A stretch of DNA of 64,000 bases from Streptomyces apocyni (GTDB taxonomy: Bacteria > Actinomycetota > Actinomycetes > Streptomycetales > Streptomycetaceae). The position numbers and the translations under genes were made by a program. The DNA lies in contig NZ_WHOM01000072.1 of the NCBI RefSeq assembly GCF_009739465.1, positions 33,260 to 97,259 of the forward strand. Direction: 5' to 3'. The notes below the pieces were generated by a model, which worked only from the letters and a program-made list of their open reading frames with translations, was not told where the DNA came from and did no database searches. This document shows, in pieces, positions 63,027 to 64,000 of this stretch; the stretch's first letter is position 1, and each line of letters begins with the position of its first letter.

Positions 63027-64000
63027 ATGCTGGACATCGCCGAAGAGCTCCACCGGTGGGCCGGGCAGCGCCGTGACTTCGCGGTGGCCACGGTGGTGGC
63101 CGTCAGCGGGAGCGGGCCCCGGCAGCCTGGTGCCGCGCTCGCCGTGGACAGCGAGGGTACGGCGATCGGGTCGGTCTCCGGCGGGTGTGTGGAGGGCGCG
63201 GTGTACGAGCTGTGCCAGCAGGCTCTGGCCGACGGCCGGTCTGTGGTGGAGCGGTTCGGCTACAGCGACGAGGACGCCTTCGCGGTCGGTCTGACGTGCG
63301 GCGGAGTGATCGACATCCTGGTCACCCCGGTCCGTACGGACACCCCGGGCCGCCCGGTCTTCGAGGCGGCCCTGGCCGCCGCCGCGTCCGGGGAAGCCAC
63401 GGCGTTCGCCCGGATCATCGAGGGTCCCGCCGAACTGAAGGGCCGGGCCTTGTACGTACGCTCCGACGGCTCGTACGACGGCGGCCTGGGCGGCCACCCC
63501 GGCCTGGACCACACCGTCGCGGGCGAGGCGGCCGCGATGCTGGACGGCGGTCGTACGGGCACGCTCACCCTCGGCGCGGACGGCTCCTGCGCGCTCGGCG
63601 AGGACGGCACACAGGCGGGCGAACTTGTGACGCTGCTAGTGGAGTCGAGCGTGCCCGCGCCCCGGATGATCGTGTTCGGCGCGATCGACTTCGCGTCGGC
63701 GCTGGTACGGGTCGGCAAGTTCCTCGGCTACCACGTCACCGTCTGCGACGCCCGCCCGGTATTCGCCACCCGCACCCGCTTCCCCGAGGCGGACGACATC
63801 GTCGTGGAGTGGCCCCACAAGTTTCTGGAGCGTACGAGGGCGGAGGTCGACGGCCGCACGGTGCTGTGCGTCCTCACCCACGACGCCAAGTTCGACGTCC
63901 CGCTCATCAAACTCGCCCTCACCCTCCCGGTCGCCTACATCGGCGCCATGGGATCCCGCCGCACCCACGAAGACCGCAACCGCCGCCTGCGCGAAGTCGG
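63027..64000 (+). CDS. XdhC/CoxI family protein, truncated by the window
   Basis: At least 324 residues; the frame is open at the window end. The N-terminal XdhC/CoxI domain has VATVVAVSGSGPRQPGA and SVSGGCVEGAVYE; the C-terminal Rossmann domain begins near RMIVFGAIDFASALVRVG and ends in view with YIGAMGSRRTHEDR. Such proteins insert or sulfurate the molybdenum cofactor and are usually the last step of xdh operons. ATG 63027 follows GGAGG. Confidence 0.9.
   Translation, partial: MLDIAEELHRWAGQRRDFAVATVVAVSGSGPRQPGAALAVDSEGTAIGSVSGGCVEGAVYELCQQALADGRSVVERFGYSDEDAFAVGLTCGGVIDILVTPVRTDTPGRPVFEAALAAAASGEATAFARIIEGPAELKGRALYVRSDGSYDGGLGGHPGLDHTVAGEAAAMLDGGRTGTLTLGADGSCALGEDGTQAGELVTLLVESSVPAPRMIVFGAIDFASALVRVGKFLGYHVTVCDARPVFATRTRFPEADDIVVEWPHKFLERTRAEVDGRTVLCVLTHDAKFDVPLIKLALTLPVAYIGAMGSRRTHEDRNRRLREV

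Overview
The window is chromosomal DNA from a high-GC actinobacterium, almost certainly a Streptomyces. The evidence is very strong GC bias at third codon positions, many GTG and TTG starts, the gene order rimP-nusA-ylxR-infB-DUF503-rbfA-truB followed by ribF, a futalosine-type deaminase, and small interspersed repeats typical of Streptomyces intergenic DNA. No tRNA, rRNA, CRISPR array, prophage or complete insertion sequence was seen. The window starts inside a ParA/MinD-like ATPase gene and ends inside a XdhC/CoxI-type gene, so it is an arbitrary cut of a core chromosomal region.

Layout. (1) 1-7408: the end of a ParA-like ATPase with a proline-rich tail, a strong terminator, then a five-gene peptide-type ABC transporter operon (binding protein, two permeases, two ATPases). 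(2) 7389-19292, minus strand: the translation and maturation block rimP, nusA, ylxR, infB, DUF503, rbfA, truB, then a 1215-residue pseudo-protease/STAND-like NTPase, then ribF. (3) 19545-21585, plus strand: a lipoprotein, a ferritin-like DUF4439 protein and an aminoglycoside-phosphotransferase-like pseudokinase. (4) 21586-33146, minus strand: proS, two GNAT acetyltransferases, ispG, a site-2 protease, dxr, an acyl-CoA dehydrogenase, an LCM-type methyltransferase, and a cysteine-free L32 gene (found by direct reading) behind a Zur-like operator. (5) 33273-56154: a polyamine/GABA utilisation region with three aldehyde dehydrogenases, two class-III aminotransferases, a PuuB-like FAD oxidase, a PotABCD-type transporter, and PucR and Lrp/AsnC regulators. 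It is interrupted by a membrane-anchored TraD/FtsK-like ATPase, PAP2, NADAR, DUF4190, an aminodeoxyfutalosine-deaminase-like gene and a GDPD gene. (6) 56438-58914: a non-canonical ABC ATPase with its membrane partner, then a VOC protein. (7) 59171-64000: a xanthine dehydrogenase-type operon (FAD, 2Fe-2S and molybdopterin subunits, then XdhC).

How the genes work together. Region 2 is one long maturation and translation block. Regions 4 and 5 hold two isoprenoid (MEP) pathway genes, ispG and dxr, and an apparent route putrescine to gamma-aminobutyraldehyde to GABA to succinate semialdehyde to succinate. The least explained items are the degenerate protease-NTPase at 8407-12054, the pseudokinase at 20683-21585, the ABC ATPase at 56438-57196 with an altered Q-loop and signature, the Zur/L32/methyltransferase unit, a nested family of miniature inverted-repeat elements, and repeated short minisatellites in gene leaders. 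I did not find a complete, obviously new multi-gene system; these are leads.
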